Origin: Acidobacteriota bacterium
Lineage (GTDB): Bacteria > Acidobacteriota > Thermoanaerobaculia > Multivoradales > Multivoraceae
NCBI GenBank assembly: GCA_028875725.1
Contig: JAPPCR010000006.1
Span: 124,001-188,000 of the forward strand
DNA: 64,000 nucleotides
Direction of reading: 5' to 3'
The notes beneath the pieces are model-generated. The model was not told the DNA's origin. It saw nothing but the letters and a program-made list of their open reading frames with translations, and searched no databases. Made by a program: the position numbers and the translations under genes. Of the stretch, positions 34,785 through 44,040 are shown piece after piece (position 1 is the first letter of the stretch; the number at the start of each line of letters is the position of its first letter).

Positions 34785-36079
34785 GGCGCCGGGATCTCCG
34801 CCAGCGTCTCGCCGACCGCGCCGGCGAAGCCGGTCAGCGCGTCCCCGTCGTGCGCCAGCGACAGGAAGCCGACCTCGAACGCGGACGGGGCGAGCATGTA
34901 GCCGCGGTCGAGCAGCCCGCGGTGGAGGAGGCCGAAGACCTCGGCGGTGTTCGGGTGGAAGCGGTCGGCCCGGCGCGGTGGTTCGCCGTCGCCGTAGGCG
35001 AGCCAGAAGATCGAGCCGCAGCGGACGAGCCGGTAGGGCTGGGCGCTCGCCTCGAGGACGGGGCCCAGCCCGCGCTCGAGCAGCGAGCCGAGGTCTTCCA
35101 TCCGCTTCCATCCGTCGCCGGTTTGCAGTGCGCGCAGCGTGGCGAGTCCGCCGGCGACGGCGAGCGGATTCCCGGACAGGGTGCCGGCCTGGTAGACGGG
35201 TCCGAGGGGCGAAAGCTGGTCCATCAACCGTGCCGGCCCGCCGTAGGCGCCGACCGGCAGCCCGCCGCCGATCACCTTGCCGAGGGTGACGAGATCGGGC
35301 TCGATGCCGAGCTGAGCGCCGACGGTGACTCCGGGGACCCGGAAGCCGCTCAAGACTTCGTCGAAGATGAGGAGCGCGCCGTGCTCCGTGCACAGGCGGC
35401 GCAGACGGTGGAGATACTCCGGCCGTTGAACCAGGAGGCCGTTGTTCGCTGGCAGCGGCTCGATGATCGCGGCGGCGAGCTTCTCCCCGTGGCGCCGGAA
35501 AGCCTGCTCGAGCGCCTCGTCGTCGTCGAGCGGCAGGACGATCGTGTCGCGGGCCGTCGCCGCGGGGATGCCGGCGCTCGAGGCGATTCCGAAGGTGGCG
35601 AGACCGCTCCCGGCTTCGACCAGCAGTGCGTCGACGTGACCGTGGTAGCAGCCTTCGAACTTGAGCACCAGGTCGCGGCCGGTGCAGCCGCGGGCGAGCC
35701 GGATCGCCGACTGGGTCGCCTCGGTGCCGGAGTTGACGAAGCGGATCTTCTCGATGACCGGCACGAGTTCCTTGACCATCCGCGCCAGCTCGACCTCGCC
35801 CTCGTGAGGTGCGGCGAAGGAGGTGCCGCGGGCTGCCGCCTCGCGCACGGCTTCGACCACGGCCGGGTGGCTGTGTCCCAGCACCAGGGGTCCGAAGGAA
35901 CCAACGAAGTCGACGTAGCTCGTGCCGTCGACCGAGCGCATGACCGCTCCTTCGGCCTCGGCGATGAAGGGCGGCGTGCCGCCGACGGCGCGGTATGCCC
36001 GCACGGGGCTGTTCACGCCGCCGACCAGGTGGCGCTGCGCCTCCGTCCAGAGGTCCTCGCTGCATCGTCCGGCGCTCAT
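34781..36079 (-). CDS. hemL: Glutamate-1-semialdehyde 2,1-aminomutase
   Basis: PLP-dependent transaminase making 5-aminolevulinate; 432 residues. The Schiff-base lysine is K268 in [16 protein letters not shown]. Other family motifs are [36 protein letters not shown] and [19 protein letters not shown]. The ATG at 36079 overlaps the hemCD stop (ATGA). With HemA it forms the C5 route to aminolevulinate, excluding an ALA-synthase pathway as the main route. Confidence 0.96.
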   Translation of the reverse strand: MSAGRCSEDLWTEAQRHLVGGVNSPVRAYRAVGGTPPFIAEAEGAVMRSVDGTSYVDFVGSFGPLVLGHSHPAVVEAVREAAARGTSFAAPHEGEVELARMVKELVPVIEKIRFVNSGTEATQSAIRLARGCTGRDLVLKFEGCYHGHVDALLVEAGSGLATFGIASSAGIPAATARDTIVLPLDDDEALEQAFRRHGEKLAAAIIEPLPANNGLLVQRPEYLHRLRRLCTEHGALLIFDEVLSGFRVPGVTVGAQLGIEPDLVTLGKVIGGGLPVGAYGGPARLMDQLSPLGPVYQAGTLSGNPLAVAGGLATLRALQTGDGWKRMEDLGSLLERGLGPVLEASAQPYRLVRCGSIFWLAYGDGEPPRRADRFHPNTAEVFGLLHRGLLDRGYMLAPSAFEVGFLSLAHDGDALTGFAGAVGETLAEIPAP

Positions 36080-37929
36080 TCAGTTTCCCTCGGGTCGGCG
36101 CCCACTTCGTCGAGCCACAGGCGTTCGATGCCGGCGGCGGTCGGTTCCTGTGCGCACTTCACGTTGCCGGCTCCGGTGCTCCGCAGCGCCGCGGCTGTGG
36201 CGGCTCCGATCGCCCAGCAGCTGCCCGGCCAGTCCAGGCCGGACGCTGCGAAGGCGGAAACCGCCGATGGAGCAGTGAAGAGTACGCGGGCGTGGGCCGC
36301 TTGCCAACCTTGCGGCCAGTCGAGCTCGTCGTTCGGATGCACGGTGTAGGCCGCCCAGGCAGGAACCTGGCGGCCCGCCGCCTGGAGCGCCTCGACGAGC
36401 GTCGCGCCGCCGCGGGCGGAATGCGGCACGAACAGCGGGCAACGGGGGTCGAGCACCCGCGCCGCGTAGCGGGCGAACTCCTCGCCACCGGAGGCCCGCG
36501 CGGCCAGGTTCGGCGGCACACCGGCCGCGAGCAGGGCGCGGGCGGTGCCTTCGCCCAGCGCGCACCACGGCAGCCGGCCCCAGGCCGGCTCGCGCGCGGC
36601 GCGCTCCGCCACGACGCGTGCGGCGTTCGGCGAAGAGACGAGCAGCCAGGGCCACTGACGTCGCGGGCGGTTCAGGTCGATGCGGTCTGCCGGCCAGGGG
36701 GTGTCGAAGACCTCGACGGTGGTCGCCGGCAGAGCCGCGACGCCCACGCCTGGCGGCAGCCGCTTCGTCAGGCGCCGAACGGTCGTTGGGCCGGAAGTCA
36801 CGATGAGATCCGGCGTCTCCGCACTGGGTGCGCGGGTCTTCCGGCCCGCAGAGAACAGCGCGCCGGCCGTCAGGCCGGCACCTAGCTCCGCCAATCCCCG
36901 CTCGATCCGCTCAGCCAGGGCGTCGAGATCGACCGCGCCGTCCGCTGCTGAAACCGCTGCGCCGACGGCCCGCGGCGCCTCACCGACCGCGGCAGGTTCC
37001 CGCCAATCGTCGGCCGCGATCAAGGCATGGACCTCCTGCAGCACCGGCCCCTCCGGGCCGGCGGCGCGTGCGTCCGCCCAGGCTCCGAACGGTCGGAGAC
37101 AGCCACCGCCGAGCCGGCCAAGCAGGGAGCGCTCCGCGAAGGCGGCGGCGCGGCTCGGAGGGTGGTCGAGCGCTGCCATCGCCGCGTGTCCGTCGAGCCG
37201 GCCGCCGCGCAGGATCTGCACCGCCAGTGCGCCCTGACCGGGCGCGCAGGGCCAGGAGCGAAGGTCCAGCCGGAAACCCCGGATGGCGGCGGCCGGAGCT
37301 TCGAGCTCGCCGTTTCGGGCCAGGCGCAGGACACCCGCCTCCGCCGCCAGCAGGGCCTCGATCGCATCGCTCTGAAGCCACTCCAGCCGGCGCCCCACCG
37401 AGCCGCGGACGGCGCAGCAGACGAGGTCTGGCCGAATCGCCAGCGCTCCGGCCTGGCGCCGCGGGGACGAAGTGCCCAGGCGCGCTCCAGCCGAGAGCGG
37501 CCCGAACGCGTCGCGGGCCGGCCTGGCCTGCTCCTCCAGGGCGTCGTCGCCGTGATCGACCAGCTCCGCGAGCGTCGGCGCCCCTTCGCTCGCCTCGTTC
37601 GCTTCGGAATCCGGCGCGAACAGCAGCAGATCGAACGGCCGCTCCCGCTCCGGCACCGCCGCGATCACCAGGTCGGGCTCGTCCTCCACCGGCAGGTCCT
37701 TCAGCGAATGGACGACGAGATCAACGGTGCCGTCGCGCAGGGCCGCGGTCAGCTCACCGGTGAACACGCCCTTGGCTTGGGCGAAGCTGCCGCCGAGGCT
37801 GCGGTCGCCCTGGGAGGACATGGCTCGCACCACCGTGTCCACGCCGAGTTCGCCGAGCCGCCGGGCGACAAGGTCGGCCTGGATCCGCGCCAGCGGCGTT
37901 GCCCTGGTGCCGATGACGATCGGGGCCAT
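36076..37929 (-). CDS. hemCD: Fused porphobilinogen deaminase / uroporphyrinogen-III synthase
   Basis: Single 617-residue chain performing two consecutive steps. HemC occupies about residues 1-340: [34 protein letters not shown], and the dipyrromethane cofactor cysteine C277 in [11 protein letters not shown]. After a linker (around 340-375) the HemD half follows, with [38 protein letters not shown] and [12 protein letters not shown], matching the two-domain uroporphyrinogen synthase. The ATG at 37929 has TAGAAT 9 bases upstream (leaderless) and no Shine-Dalgarno. It heads the haem operon. hemB, which supplies its substrate, is not in the window. Confidence 0.93.
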   Translation of the reverse strand: MAPIVIGTRATPLARIQADLVARRLGELGVDTVVRAMSSQGDRSLGGSFAQAKGVFTGELTAALRDGTVDLVVHSLKDLPVEDEPDLVIAAVPERERPFDLLLFAPDSEANEASEGAPTLAELVDHGDDALEEQARPARDAFGPLSAGARLGTSSPRRQAGALAIRPDLVCCAVRGSVGRRLEWLQSDAIEALLAAEAGVLRLARNGELEAPAAAIRGFRLDLRSWPCAPGQGALAVQILRGGRLDGHAAMAALDHPPSRAAAFAERSLLGRLGGGCLRPFGAWADARAAGPEGPVLQEVHALIAADDWREPAAVGEAPRAVGAAVSAADGAVDLDALAERIERGLAELGAGLTAGALFSAGRKTRAPSAETPDLIVTSGPTTVRRLTKRLPPGVGVAALPATTVEVFDTPWPADRIDLNRPRRQWPWLLVSSPNAARVVAERAAREPAWGRLPWCALGEGTARALLAAGVPPNLAARASGGEEFARYAARVLDPRCPLFVPHSARGGATLVEALQAAGRQVPAWAAYTVHPNDELDWPQGWQAAHARVLFTAPSAVSAFAASGLDWPGSCWAIGAATAAALRSTGAGNVKCAQEPTAAGIERLWLDEVGADPRETE

Positions 37930-37938
37930 GGGACGGGG

Positions 37939-37965
37939 ATTCTACGAAGCCACGGTCCCGTGCAA
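37939..37965 (-). promoter_or_regulatory. Putative promoter of the haem operon, leaderless
   Basis: On the minus strand TTGCAC is followed 15 bases later by TAGAAT (complement of 37939-37944), then 9 bases to the hemCD ATG. No Shine-Dalgarno. The spacing is slightly short for a sigma-70 promoter. Confidence 0.45.
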
Positions 37966-38057
37966 CGGCCCGGAACCCTGGAATAGAGTCGATTCTCGGT
38001 CCCGCTGTCTGCCGCCTGGAGGCGACCGGGGCCTGGAACCGATTGGGAGGACTCGCC

Positions 38058-39878
38058 GTGTCGCTGATTCCGCTTCGAACCCGACTAAGCCCCTTCTGCC
38101 TGCTCCTGGCCGCTGCCGCGGCGGTCCTGCTTGCCGGCTGCGCCGGCGAAGCGCGGCCGTCGGCGGCCGAGTTCACGTCGGCGGCCGAGGAGGCGCTCAT
38201 GGAGCACTACTACGACGGCAGCCGCGCGGCCTGGGTGCAGTCGACGTACATCAACGAGGACACGACCGCCCTGGCGGCCCGTGCCGGAGCGGAGGCGCTG
38301 ACCCGCGCGATCGACTTCGCTCAGGAGGCGGCGACCTACGACGCGGCGTCGGAGGCGGACGAGGTGGCGCGCAAGCTCAACCTGCTCCGCGGCGGACTGA
38401 CCGTGGCCGCGCCGGCTGACGAGGCGAAGATCGAGGAACTGAGTCAGATCACGACCAGGATGGAAGCGGCCTACGGCACCGGCAGGCACTGCCCGAGCGG
38501 GCCGGAATCCTGCCGTTCACTCGACGATCTGGAGGACGTGATCGACAACAGCCGGGACGCCGGCGCGCTGCTCGACGCCTGGGAGGGCTGGCGGACGATC
38601 TCGCCGCCGATGCGCGCGGACTACCAGCGCTTCGTCGAGCTCTCGAACGAAGGCGCCCGGGGCCTCGGCTACGACGACACCGGCGCGATGTGGCGGTCGG
38701 GCTACGACATGCCGCCGGACGACTTCGCCGCGGAGACGGACCGTCTCTGGGAGCAGGTGAAGCCGCTCTACGACGACCTGCACTGCCACGTCCGCGCCGA
38801 GCTCGCGGACCAGTACGGTCCGGTCGTCGTCGATCCCGAGGGCGCCATCCCGGCGCACGTCCTGGGCAACATGTGGGCGCAATCGTGGTCCAACGTGTTC
38901 GACCTCGTCGCGCCGGAGGCCGCCGCTCCCGGCTACGACCTGACGGAGATTCTCCGCGAACGCCAGACGTCGGAGCGGGAGATGGTGGAGATCGCCGAGG
39001 GCTTCTTCACCTCGCTCGGGATGGAGGAACTCCCCGAGACCTTCTGGCGGCGCTCCCAGTTCCTCCGGCCGCGAGACCGCGACGTCGTCTGTCACGCGAG
39101 CGCCTGGCAGCTCGACCTGGACGAGGACGTCCGGATCAAGATGTGCATCCAGATCAACGCCGAGGACTTCTCGACGATCCACCACGAGCTCGGCCACACC
39201 TACTACCAGCTCGGCTACCGGGAACTACCGCCCCTGTTCCGGGACAGTGCGAACGACGGGTTCCACGAGGCGCTGGGCGACACGATCTCCCTGTCCGTCA
39301 CGCCGGGCTACCTCGTCGACATCGGTCTGCTCGACGAGGAGCCGCCGGCCGAGGCCGACCTCTCGCTTCTCATGCGGATGGCCCTGGACAAGGTCGCCTT
39401 CCTGCCCTTCGGCCTGCTCGTCGACCGCTGGCGCTGGGGCGTGTTCTCCGGCGAGACGCCGCCCGACGAGTACAACGCGGCCTGGTGGCGTCTGCGCGAG
39501 CAGTACCAGGGAGTGACCGCTCCATCGACGCGAACGGAGGATCACTTCGACCCCGGCGCCAAGTACCACGTGCCCGGCAACACGCCCTACACGCGCTACT
39601 TCCTGGCGCACATCCTTCAGTTCCAGTTCCACCGCGACCTCTGTGTGGCGATCGGCAACGAGGGTCCGCTCCACCGCTGCTCGATCTACGGCGAGGAAGA
39701 GGCGGGCCGGCGCCTGCGCGAGATGATGGCGATGGGACTGAGCCGGCCCTGGCCCGAGGCCCTCGAGGCCATGGGCGGCAGCCGGGAGATGGACGCCACG
39801 GCGATCCTCGACTACTTCGCCCCGCTTGCCGACTGGCTCAAGGAACAGAACGCCGGCCGGTCCTGCGGCTGGAGCTAG
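38058..39878 (+). CDS. Peptidase family M2 (ACE-like) lipoprotein
   Basis: Zinc dipeptidyl carboxypeptidase related to angiotensin-converting enzyme; 606 residues. The zinc motif HHELGH has HExxH at residues 376-380 and the third ligand Glu at E404 in GFHEALGD. The N-terminus carries a signal peptide with the lipobox LLAGC, so the enzyme is probably anchored in the envelope and cleaves dipeptides from peptide C-termini. GTG at 38058 has GGGAGG 7 bases upstream; TTG at 38043 is an alternative. The C-terminal chloride-binding-type segment HVPGNTPYTRYFLAHILQFQFH also fits M2. Confidence 0.93.
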   Translation: MSLIPLRTRLSPFCLLLAAAAAVLLAGCAGEARPSAAEFTSAAEEALMEHYYDGSRAAWVQSTYINEDTTALAARAGAEALTRAIDFAQEAATYDAASEADEVARKLNLLRGGLTVAAPADEAKIEELSQITTRMEAAYGTGRHCPSGPESCRSLDDLEDVIDNSRDAGALLDAWEGWRTISPPMRADYQRFVELSNEGARGLGYDDTGAMWRSGYDMPPDDFAAETDRLWEQVKPLYDDLHCHVRAELADQYGPVVVDPEGAIPAHVLGNMWAQSWSNVFDLVAPEAAAPGYDLTEILRERQTSEREMVEIAEGFFTSLGMEELPETFWRRSQFLRPRDRDVVCHASAWQLDLDEDVRIKMCIQINAEDFSTIHHELGHTYYQLGYRELPPLFRDSANDGFHEALGDTISLSVTPGYLVDIGLLDEEPPAEADLSLLMRMALDKVAFLPFGLLVDRWRWGVFSGETPPDEYNAAWWRLREQYQGVTAPSTRTEDHFDPGAKYHVPGNTPYTRYFLAHILQFQFHRDLCVAIGNEGPLHRCSIYGEEEAGRRLREMMAMGLSRPWPEALEAMGGSREMDATAILDYFAPLADWLKEQNAGRSCGWS

Positions 39879-39882
39879 CGGC

Positions 39883-40659
39883 TTGCTGATCGCCACCTGG
39901 AACATCAACGGCCTGGGAGCGCGCTTCGACTTCCTGGTCCACTGGCTCAAGGCCCGACAGCCCGATGTCGTCGGTCTCCAGGAACTCAAGGCGACCGCCG
40001 ACAACGTCCCGATCCCGGCGCTCGAGGATCTCGGCTACCACGCCGCCGTGTGCGGCCAGAAGGCGTGGAACGGCGTCGCTGTCCTCTCGCGCCATCCGAT
40101 CGACGAGGTTCAGTCGGGGCTTCCCGGTGAGGAGGAAGCCGGCGCGCGGCTCCTGCGGGTGCGGACGGCCGGGCTCGACTTCACGACCGTCTACTGCCCG
40201 AACGGCAAGGACATCGATCACCTGGACTATCCGCGCAAGCTGGCGTGGTTCGACTCGCTCCGGGACTACTTGGGCGGTTCACTCGGCGCGGACGAGTCCG
40301 CAGTTCTCTGCGGCGACTTCAACATTGCGCCGACGCGCCTCGACACCCACGACGAGGACCGCCTGGCCGGCGGCATCCACCACACGGAGGCGGAGCGCGA
40401 GCGGTTTCGCGCGCTGCTGGGCCTCGGCTTCGTCGACCTGTTCCGGGAACTCCATCCGGAGACGGTCAAGTTCTCGTGGTGGGACTATCGGTTCGGCGCC
40501 TTCCACCGCAACCTGGGCCTGAGGATCGACTTTCTGCTGGCGACAGAAACCGTCCGGGAGCGTGTGCAGGAGGTCGAGACCGACCGCGACTACAGGAAGA
40601 AGAAGGAGGGGCTCATCGCCTCCGACCACGCGCCGGTCATGGCGAGCCTGAGGTCGTAG
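39883..40659 (+). CDS. xth: Exodeoxyribonuclease III (AP endonuclease family)
   Basis: DNA-repair endonuclease/exonuclease of 258 residues. Family motifs in order are IATWNINGLGARFDFL, VGLQELKA, GVAVLSRHP, VLCGDFNIAPTRLD, WWDYRFGAFHRNLGLRIDFLL and ASDHAPVM. The TTG at 39883 lies 4 bases after the M2 peptidase stop, with GGAG 8 bases upstream inside that gene, so it is probably co-transcribed. It converges on the MFS gene at 40665 with a hairpin across the stops. Confidence 0.93.
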   Translation: MLIATWNINGLGARFDFLVHWLKARQPDVVGLQELKATADNVPIPALEDLGYHAAVCGQKAWNGVAVLSRHPIDEVQSGLPGEEEAGARLLRVRTAGLDFTTVYCPNGKDIDHLDYPRKLAWFDSLRDYLGGSLGADESAVLCGDFNIAPTRLDTHDEDRLAGGIHHTEAERERFRALLGLGFVDLFRELHPETVKFSWWDYRFGAFHRNLGLRIDFLLATETVRERVQEVETDRDYRKKKEGLIASDHAPVMASLRS

Positions 40660-40670
40660 TCCGGTCAGGC
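40646..40670. terminator. Hairpin across the convergent xth/MFS stop codons
   Basis: GCCTGA (40646-40651) pairs with TCAGGC (40665-40670) over a 13-base loop that contains the xth TAG; the second arm contains the MFS stop. No T-tract. Confidence 0.35.
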
Positions 40671-42275
40671 CGCTTCGATCATCTCTCCAACTGCCTGCGC
40701 CCGCTCGACTCGGCTGCTCTCCTCGGCGGCCACCGTACGGCCGGCGAGCCAGAAGAAGATCGCACCCAGGACGTAGGCGCCCAGGCTGGCCAGCATCGCC
40801 GTTTGGAGGGAGCGGCCGGAGTCGGCGCCGCCGGCCTCCAGGGTCGTACTCAGCCAACCCATGAGGAAGGGTCCCAGCGCGAGTCCGACGAAGGTCATCA
40901 TCAGGATGTAGAACGCCGATGCGGTTCCCCGCATCCTGGGCAGCACGAGGTCGTTGGCCAGGGCGACGGCCGAACCGATCCAGGCCGATCCGAAGACCGT
41001 GAAGAAGAAGTTCATCACGTAGGCGGTCGTGACGTTCTCGGTCAGCACGAAGAAGGCGCCGAGCGGGATCGAGCCCAGGGCGATGATGAGCCCGCACAGC
41101 GGGCGGGCCTTCGCCGTCCTCTGCTTCATCCGGTCGGAGAAGTAGCCGCCGCCGGCAACGCCGAGCCAACCCGCGACGGCTGCCGTGAGGCCGAGAATCA
41201 GACCGGCCTCGCCGGCGCTCTGATCGTGTACCCGCCGGAAGAAGGTCGGTGCCCAGAAACCGAGGCCGTAGCCGACGAACGCCATCCAGCCGAAACCGAA
41301 CATGCCGTAGATCATCGAGCGGGATCGGTAGACCAGCTCGAACGTAGGCCTGTCTCTCAGCTTCAGTCCCTGCACCCAGGACAGGAAGGCGTAGGCGCCG
41401 ATCGCGAGCGCGATCCACTGCACCGGGTTGCCGAAGACCTGAATCAGGCCGAAGCAGGCGACGGCGCATCCGACCGCGATCAGCAGGTTCCGGGCGACGG
41501 TCCTGGCGCCGCCGTGGCGCTGCAAGGAAAGCAGGGTCAGCGGCGGCAGGATGGCGGCGGTCTCCCGCCCCAGTTCCTTGAACGGCGCGGGATGCGGGGG
41601 AGTGACGATTCCCTCGCTCTGGCCCCGGACGGGCTCCTTCAGGGTCCACACCCAGATCGCCATCAGCAGGCCCGGCAGGCCCACGGCGAAGAAGGCGACC
41701 TGCCAGCCGACCAGGCCGAAAGGCGCCCCGCCGTCCGCGTAGGCGTTGTTCCACCTGTCGACGATTTGCCCGCCGATCAGGATGCCGAGACCGGCGCCGA
41801 TGTAGACGCCGCTCGAGTACATCGCGGTCACCGTGGCCCGCAGCCGCGGCGGGTAGTAGTCCCCGAGCATGGAGAAGGCCGCCGGTCCGGCGCTCGATTC
41901 GCCGATGCCGACACCGATTCGATAGGCGGCGAGGGAGGCGAAGCCGCGTGCGGTGCCGGAGAGCGCTGTCATCAGGCTCCACGCGGCCAGGCCGATCGAG
42001 ATCAGGCTCTTGCGGGTCCACATGTCGGCCAGACGGCCGATCGGAATCCCGAAGATGGCGTAGAAGACGGCGAACGCCGTGCCATAGAGGAAACCGAGCT
42101 GGGCGTCGCTGACGCCGAGGTCGTTGCGAATGTCCTCCGCGAGGATCGAGAGGATCTGGCGGTCGATGAAGTTGAAGACGTAGACCAGGACGAGGACGCC
42201 CAGGACGTAGTTGGAGTACCGCCGGCTGGGGGCCTGCGGGGCTGGGCTCTGGCTGTCCTGCTCTGTTGTCGTCAT
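40665..42275 (-). CDS. MFS transporter, Spinster-like
   Basis: Major facilitator of 536 residues with 12 or more helices. The N-terminal half (YVLGVLVLVYVFNFIDRQILSIL, GRLADMWTRKSLISIGLAAWS, GIGESSAGPAAFSMLGDYYPP) is typical of the Spinster-like group (Pfam MFS_1). A long central region, around 200-290, carries extra helices and a loop between the two halves. Substrate unknown. The ATG lies 13 bases after the ferritin stop with GGGAG upstream, suggesting a two-gene operon. Confidence 0.85.
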   Translation of the reverse strand: MTTTEQDSQSPAPQAPSRRYSNYVLGVLVLVYVFNFIDRQILSILAEDIRNDLGVSDAQLGFLYGTAFAVFYAIFGIPIGRLADMWTRKSLISIGLAAWSLMTALSGTARGFASLAAYRIGVGIGESSAGPAAFSMLGDYYPPRLRATVTAMYSSGVYIGAGLGILIGGQIVDRWNNAYADGGAPFGLVGWQVAFFAVGLPGLLMAIWVWTLKEPVRGQSEGIVTPPHPAPFKELGRETAAILPPLTLLSLQRHGGARTVARNLLIAVGCAVACFGLIQVFGNPVQWIALAIGAYAFLSWVQGLKLRDRPTFELVYRSRSMIYGMFGFGWMAFVGYGLGFWAPTFFRRVHDQSAGEAGLILGLTAAVAGWLGVAGGGYFSDRMKQRTAKARPLCGLIIALGSIPLGAFFVLTENVTTAYVMNFFFTVFGSAWIGSAVALANDLVLPRMRGTASAFYILMMTFVGLALGPFLMGWLSTTLEAGGADSGRSLQTAMLASLGAYVLGAIFFWLAGRTVAAEESSRVERAQAVGEMIEAA

Positions 42276-42288
42276 TCGACTCCCGTGG

Positions 42289-42816
42289 TCACTCGGCTCC
42301 GTCCGCTCCCGGTTCCGCCATGGCGCCGGGCACCGTTCCCTTCGCGAGTTCCTGGTCGATCATCAGCATACCGACGCCGTCGCCGTTGATGAGTCTCAGC
42401 CTTCCGAGCAGGGTGCGGGCGACGTTCTCCTCCTCCACCTGCTCGTTGATGAACCACTGGAGCATGATCGACGCGGCGCGGTCGTGGACCTTCTCGGAGA
42501 GGTCGTAGAGCTCCTCGATCGCCTGGGTGACCCGTTGCTCGCTCCGGAGAATGTCGGCGACGGCGGCTTCCGGTGACTCCCACTCGGTCGGCTGGGCCGG
42601 AATCTCGGGGATCTTCACCAGGAGATCGCGGTCGGCGAGGTGATCAATGATGCGGTGGGCGTGGCCGAGTTCGTCGGCGGACTGGCCGCGCAGCCAGGCG
42701 CCGAAGCCTGGCAGGTCGATGCGCTCGAGCCAGAGCGCCATCGACAGGTAGCGGTGCGCGGCCTCGAACTCGAGCCCAAGGTGGGCGTTCAGACGGTCGT
42801 GGAGGGTCTGGTCCAT
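42289..42816 (-). CDS. Non-haem ferritin
   Basis: Iron-storage four-helix-bundle protein of 175 residues. Ferroxidase residues are recognisable: Glu in LGLEFEAAHRY, the ExxH motif in ADELGHAHRI, and Gln/Glu in QWFINEQVEEE. The ATG at 42816 has GGAGG about 7 bases upstream; a longer frame from 42870 adds a region that contains the TATGCT promoter box. The C-terminal 20 residues (PGAMAEPGADGAE) are a flexible tail. No haem-ligating Met as in bacterioferritin is evident, so I call it FtnA-type. It probably protects against free iron. Confidence 0.92.
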   Translation of the reverse strand: MDQTLHDRLNAHLGLEFEAAHRYLSMALWLERIDLPGFGAWLRGQSADELGHAHRIIDHLADRDLLVKIPEIPAQPTEWESPEAAVADILRSEQRVTQAIEELYDLSEKVHDRAASIMLQWFINEQVEEENVARTLLGRLRLINGDGVGMLMIDQELAKGTVPGAMAEPGADGAE

Positions 42817-42921
42817 CGTGTCCTCCGTATCGGGCAGTTGGGTGCGGTTGGAAGCGGACGCCGTCAGCATAGCGCCGCGCGATTGAGAACCGGTGAAACG
42901 GGCCGGTCTGCCCGGGCCGGG

Positions 42922-43902
42922 CTACGGCAGGAGTTCCTCGACCCCGGCACGCTCCTCGAACAGCTCGTCCAGCGTCGCCTGCATCCGGCCGCGGCTGAAC
43001 TCGTCGATGTCGAGGTCTTGCACGATCTCGTAGTCGCCACCGTTCGTGGTGACCGGGAACGAGTAGACAACTCCTTCGCGAGCGCCGTAGCTGCCGTCGG
43101 CCGGGATCGCCATGCTGACCCAGTCGCCGTCGGTCGTGCCCTGAACCCAGGTGCGGATGTGGTCGATCGCTGCGGCGGCCGCGGAAGCCGCCGACGAGGC
43201 GCCGCGCGCCTTGATGATCGCCGCACCCCGCTGCTGAACGGTGGGGATGAACTCCTTCCGGGTCCAGGCCTCGTCGACGAGCTCCGGCGCCGGCCTCCCG
43301 TCGACCAGGGCGTGGCTGAGGTCCGGGTACTGCGTCGCCGAGTGGTTGCCCCAGATCGCCATGCGGCGGACCTGGGTGGTGTGGGCGCCGGTCTTCTCGG
43401 CGAGCTGGCTGATCGCCCGGTTGTGGTCGAGTCGGGTCATTGCGGTGAACTGCCGCCGGTCGAGGCCCGGCGCGTTGCTGGCAGCGATCAGTGCGTTCGT
43501 GTTCGCCGGGTTGCCGACCACGACCACCCGCACGTCGCGGCTCGCGTGGGCGTCGAGGGCCTTGCCCTGGACGGAGAAGATCGCGGCGTTCGCCTGCAGC
43601 AGGTCCTTGCGCTCCATGCCCGGTCCGCGCGGCCGCGCGCCGACCAGCATGGCGATGTCCACGCCGTCGAAGGCCTCGTCGGCGTCCGAACTCGTGACGA
43701 CCTCGTGCAGCAGGGGGTACGCCGAGTCACGGAGTTCCATGACCACTCCCGACAGCGCATCCATCGCGGGCGGAATCTCCAGCAGGTGCAGGCTCACCGG
43801 CTGCTCCGGCCCCAGCATCTCGCCGGCCGCGATGCGGAAGATCAGGGAATAGCCGATCTGACCGGCGGCTCCGGTGACGGCGACTCGAACGGGTGTCAGC
43901 AT
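42922..43902 (-). CDS. mdh: Malate dehydrogenase
   Basis: NAD-dependent TCA-cycle enzyme of 326 residues. The dinucleotide fold [19 protein letters not shown] is near the N-terminus. The active-site segments [14 protein letters not shown] and [12 protein letters not shown] carry the conserved Asp/Arg and His. The Arg loop [15 protein letters not shown] identifies malate over lactate. It belongs to the cytosolic-type MDH group, also found in Thermus and Acidobacteria. GAGGAGG lies upstream of the ATG and TACGAT about 30 bases upstream is a candidate -10. Monocistronic. Confidence 0.95.
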   Translation of the reverse strand: MLTPVRVAVTGAAGQIGYSLIFRIAAGEMLGPEQPVSLHLLEIPPAMDALSGVVMELRDSAYPLLHEVVTSSDADEAFDGVDIAMLVGARPRGPGMERKDLLQANAAIFSVQGKALDAHASRDVRVVVVGNPANTNALIAASNAPGLDRRQFTAMTRLDHNRAISQLAEKTGAHTTQVRRMAIWGNHSATQYPDLSHALVDGRPAPELVDEAWTRKEFIPTVQQRGAAIIKARGASSAASAAAAAIDHIRTWVQGTTDGDWVSMAIPADGSYGAREGVVYSFPVTTNGGDYEIVQDLDIDEFSRGRMQATLDELFEERAGVEELLP

Positions 43903-44040
43903 GGCCTGGTTTCCTCCTCGATCCGGCGCGGGATCGTAGCACCGCGGGCTTGTGAGCGTGCTGGTTCGGAAGCATCGGCGGCGGGGAGAGATTGCACGGG
44001 TTGTTCGCTAGATTCGTAGTTCTCTCTGAGGGGAGGAACC

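Noticed and set aside
33777..36065. Apparent hemF protein with a 427-residue N-terminal extension
   Set aside because: The extension is hemL read in another frame. The GTG at 34784 overlapping the hemL stop gives the standard HemF length.
40245..42389. 714-codon open frame on the plus strand
   Set aside because: Antisense to the MFS transporter and overlapping xth in another frame; no recognisable domain.
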